Shown here: positions 7,585 to 8,687 of the stretch, in pieces | Layout of the letters: each line of letters opens with the position of its first letter | Position numbering within the stretch: position 1 is the first letter of the stretch | Assembly (NCBI GenBank): GCA_036510735.1 | Contig: DATCDK010000266.1 | Location: 1 to 8,687 of the forward strand | Direction: 5' to 3' | From: PALSA-607 sp036510735 | GTDB taxonomy: Bacteria; Actinomycetota; Actinomycetes; Acidothermales; Acidothermaceae | Length of the DNA stretch: 8,687 bases | The notes under the pieces: generated by a model | Database searches by the model: none | Told to the model about the DNA's origin: nothing | Seen by the model: the letters and a program-made list of their open reading frames with translations, nothing else | Made by a program: the position numbers and the translations under genes

Positions 7585-7947
7585 TCAGACGTCCGTAGCG
7601 TGAGCCTCAACGAAGCTGCGATAGACGTTGCGCAGCGCACGCTTTTGCGACTCGCTCAATCGATGATCGCACCGGATCGCCGACTCGGTGAGGTCATCGT
7701 CGACTTGCACGGTGGCGTCGATGAGCCCAACCTGCGTGAGTAGCGACTCGGCCGAGACGTTGAGCGCCTCGGCGATGGAGCGCAACACGCGCACCGAAGG
7801 CGCATGCTGCCCGCGCTCGAGTTGGCTCAGGTACGGATTGGACACCTCGGCGAGCGCAGAAAGCTGGCGCAGCGACAGATTTGCCATCTGTCGCTGCGCC
7901 CGAATGAACTCGCCGAGCATGCGCAGCTGATCACGTTGTGAGATCAC
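7585..7947 (-). CDS. XRE-family helix-turn-helix regulator 2
   Basis: 120-residue DNA-binding protein. Seen: an XRE HTH at about residues 11-66, with SLRQLSALAEVSNPYLSQLE carrying the recognition helix, then a conserved C-terminal segment (AIRCDHRLSESQKRAL at 90-105, then VYRSF). It is a paralogue of XRE regulator 1, with the same domain order, an identical SNPYLSQ block and matching PSV-x-VL and NVSAE-type segments. It lacks the basic tail. It sits between the phasin gene (43 nt) and phaC (64 nt), so all are likely one transcript. The GTG start is chosen because GGAGGA lies 4 nt upstream; the next ATG (residue 10) has no such site and would cut into the first helix. Inference: a local PHA regulator binding the palindrome upstream of the phasin promoter, a role comparable to that of the unrelated PhaR of proteobacteria. 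The ligand is unknown. Confidence 0.9.
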   Translation of the reverse strand: MISQRDQLRMLGEFIRAQRQMANLSLRQLSALAEVSNPYLSQLERGQHAPSVRVLRSIAEALNVSAESLLTQVGLIDATVQVDDDLTESAIRCDHRLSESQKRALRNVYRSFVEAHATDV

Positions 7948-7951
7948 GGAT

Positions 7952-7957
7952 TCCTCC
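7952..7957 (-). promoter_or_regulatory. Shine-Dalgarno for XRE regulator 2
   Basis: GGAGGA on the minus strand, 4 nt before the GTG at 7945-7947. This strong site decides in favour of the GTG start over the ATG at residue 10. Confidence 0.7.
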
Positions 7958-7990
7958 AGCGCCGATTAGCTGCGGGTGCGACCAACGCGC

Positions 7991-8299
7991 TCAAGCAGCC
8001 TTGGCCGGCGTGAACGCGACGGCGAGCTGAACGGCGAAGTCGCGCTGAGCGTTGAGAAGCTCGATCGCGAGGTCGAACGTGTAAGCGGTGATCGCCTCGA
8101 CACCGGGCAACGATGCAACGCCGGGGATCTGCGGCAGTTCTGGAACCGGCAACGCGGACGCGGCCTTGGTCCACGCCTGAACGGCGTCGACGGTCAGCTT
8201 CTGACCCTGCTTGACGGTTGAAACCAACTGCTCGCGAACCTGCGCGGCGATCTCGGGAAGCTCAGACGAGGTGGTGGTCTTCGCATTGGTGGTAGCCAT
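7991..8299 (-). CDS. Small phasin-like PHA granule-associated protein
   Basis: 102 residues with no enzymatic motifs and no signal peptide. Seen: a Thr/Ser-rich start (residues 1-12), an amphipathic helix (about 13-50, with AAQVREQLVSTV and VDAVQAWTKAASAL), a Pro-rich hinge (PVPELPQIPG at 51-60), a second amphipathic helix (about 66-97, EAITAYTFDLAIELL then QRDFAVQLA), and an Ala/Lys end. This helix-hinge-helix plan with FDLA-x-x-LL and QR-x-FA is what I associate with actinobacterial phasins. Known role: they coat PHA inclusions and limit coalescence. The position as first gene of the PHA transcript, with the best promoter and ribosome site in the window (AAGGAG 6 nt before the ATG), fits the high level expected of a phasin. 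It is probably controlled by the palindrome over its -35. Sequence alone does not prove the assignment, because small amphipathic proteins resemble one another; context carries much of the weight. Confidence 0.75.
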   Translation of the reverse strand: MATTNAKTTTSSELPEIAAQVREQLVSTVKQGQKLTVDAVQAWTKAASALPVPELPQIPGVASLPGVEAITAYTFDLAIELLNAQRDFAVQLAVAFTPAKAA

Positions 8300-8307
8300 G
8301 GGGTGCT

Positions 8308-8333
8308 CCTTCTTGGTCTGACAGACCTTCTTG
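8308..8333 (-). promoter_or_regulatory. Phasin 5' leader: hairpin with repeated CAAGAAGG
   Basis: Seen on the minus strand: CAAGAAGG occurs twice, at 8333-8326 and 8315-8308. Between and overlapping them is the inverted repeat GGTCT-gtc-AGACC (8327-8315). The second copy runs into the true Shine-Dalgarno AAGGAG before the phasin ATG; the first copy is a possible decoy ribosome site. A 5-bp stem with a 3-nt loop just 5' of the ribosome site could stabilise the transcript or tune initiation. The function is inference. Confidence 0.4.
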
Positions 8334-8358
8334 TTGTTGCGATCTGCCGTACCTGCTT

Positions 8359-8388
8359 AGGATACAACTCATCTGCTAGATATGTCAA
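8359..8388 (-). promoter_or_regulatory. Candidate housekeeping promoter of the phasin-XRE2-phaC-phaZ operon
   Basis: Seen on the minus strand: a perfect -35 TTGACA (8388-8383), an 18-nt spacer and -10 TATCCT (8364-8359, 4 of 6 to TATAAT). Transcription would start near 8352, leaving a leader of about 50 nt before the phasin ATG. It lies in the 132-nt gap between the phasin start and the stop of the upstream unidentified gene. Confidence 0.65.
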
Positions 8389-8391
8389 GCA
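8374..8391. promoter_or_regulatory. Candidate operator B: palindrome over the phasin -35 element
   Basis: Seen: TGCTAGA (8374-8380), spacer TATG, TCAAGCA (8385-8391), a 7-bp inverted repeat with one mismatch. It covers the whole -35 hexamer and part of the spacer, a position typical of repressor sites. It shares TGCTAGAT, then TG after one base, then AGCA, with candidate operator A upstream of XRE1. Two paralogous XRE proteins with nearly identical recognition helices are encoded alongside, so binding by one or both is a reasonable inference. Confidence 0.5.
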
Positions 8392-8431
8392 ACCACAGGG
8401 ACAGCTGGACCTAGCGGACGAGTCATGGTCG

Positions 8432-8687
8432 TCAGACGGAGCTGGCGAGGATCGCGAAAATGTCGATCATGTTGTACGCCGCGGGGAAGTCGGCAGCCCG
8501 GAAGCCAAGAGTGAGCGGACCGCGTAGCTCCACGCCAAGGATCGAGCACGGCAACTCCGTCATGTGCAGCCGGAGCATGTCGACCTCGAGATCGATGTCG
8601 CCAGCGAAGGTCGCTGCGTGAACGTCGGCGCGGTTCTGGCGAACCTACGCCTGAACAGCGACGATCTCTTTCTCCGGGTAGCGCAGC
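8432..8687 (-). pseudogene. 3' part of an unidentified gene with an in-frame TAG, cut by the window edge
   Basis: Seen: a minus-strand frame enters from the right edge (LRYPEKEIVAVQA), meets TAG at 8645-8647, and then stays open for 70 codons (VRQNRADVHAATF through FAILASSV) to TGA at 8432-8434. Codon use on both sides of the TAG is G/C-rich at third positions and the composition looks protein-like. One gene with a nonsense change (for example TGG to TAG) or a sequencing error is therefore the simplest reading. Alternatives are a gene that truly ends at the TAG followed by an unrelated small ORF from the ATG at 8576-8578 (48 codons), or read-through. I do not recognise the family. It runs in the same direction as the PHA operon but ends before its promoter. 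Confidence 0.4.

Noticed and set aside
1..8687. CRISPR arrays, tRNA/rRNA genes, insertion sequences, attachment sites
   Set aside because: I saw no spaced repeats, cloverleaf-like sequence, transposase-like frame or flanking terminal repeats on either strand.

Overview
The window is high-G+C DNA with dense coding and strong G/C preference at third codon positions. Every gene I can support lies on the minus strand. Gene types (class I PHA synthase, small Pro-hinged phasin, XRE regulators, MFE-2-like SDR, single-chain eukaryotic-type acyl-CoA carboxylase) point to an actinobacterium. That assignment is inference; there is no rRNA or marker gene to confirm it.

Read in the direction of transcription (right to left), the window starts with the 3' part of an unidentified gene that carries an in-frame TAG (8432-8687). 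Next come a good promoter with an overlapping palindrome (8359-8391) and a 5' leader with a small hairpin. They precede a polyhydroxyalkanoate (PHA) operon: phasin (7991-8299), XRE regulator 2 (7585-7947), class I PHA synthase phaC (5793-7520), and a PhaZ-type intracellular PHA depolymerase whose GTG start overlaps the phaC stop (5068-5796). After a short gap holding a second, similar palindrome (5032-5054) comes a second set: XRE regulator 1 (4581-4988), an SDR/(3R)-hydroxyacyl-CoA dehydrogenase joined to it by an ATGA overlap (3664-4584), and a very long fused biotin-dependent carboxylase-like gene (1-3520) that runs off the left edge.

The genes form one logical unit. The SDR can supply (R)-3-hydroxyacyl-CoA, PhaC polymerises it, the phasin coats the granule and PhaZ mobilises the polymer. 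The two paralogous XRE proteins share an almost identical recognition helix and probably read the two related palindromes (TGCTAGAT-centred), giving autoregulated control of storage.

The most unusual item is the carboxylase-like protein. It resembles single-chain acetyl/acyl-CoA carboxylases (biotin carboxylase, biotin carrier, ACC central region). However, its biotin carboxylase part has lost the ATP-grasp lid with the glycine-rich loop, and several ATP, metal and catalytic residues are replaced (Lys to Glu122, Glu to Ala234, Arg to Ala238, His-Gln to Asp180-Arg181). The reading frame stays open for 1173 codons and the biotinylation motif ESMKM is intact. This looks like a maintained pseudo-biotin-carboxylase fused to a functional biotin carrier, sitting in a PHA locus. 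It may be a biotin-dependent (methyl)malonyl-CoA decarboxylase or transcarboxylase, or a partner subunit, rather than an ATP-dependent carboxylase.
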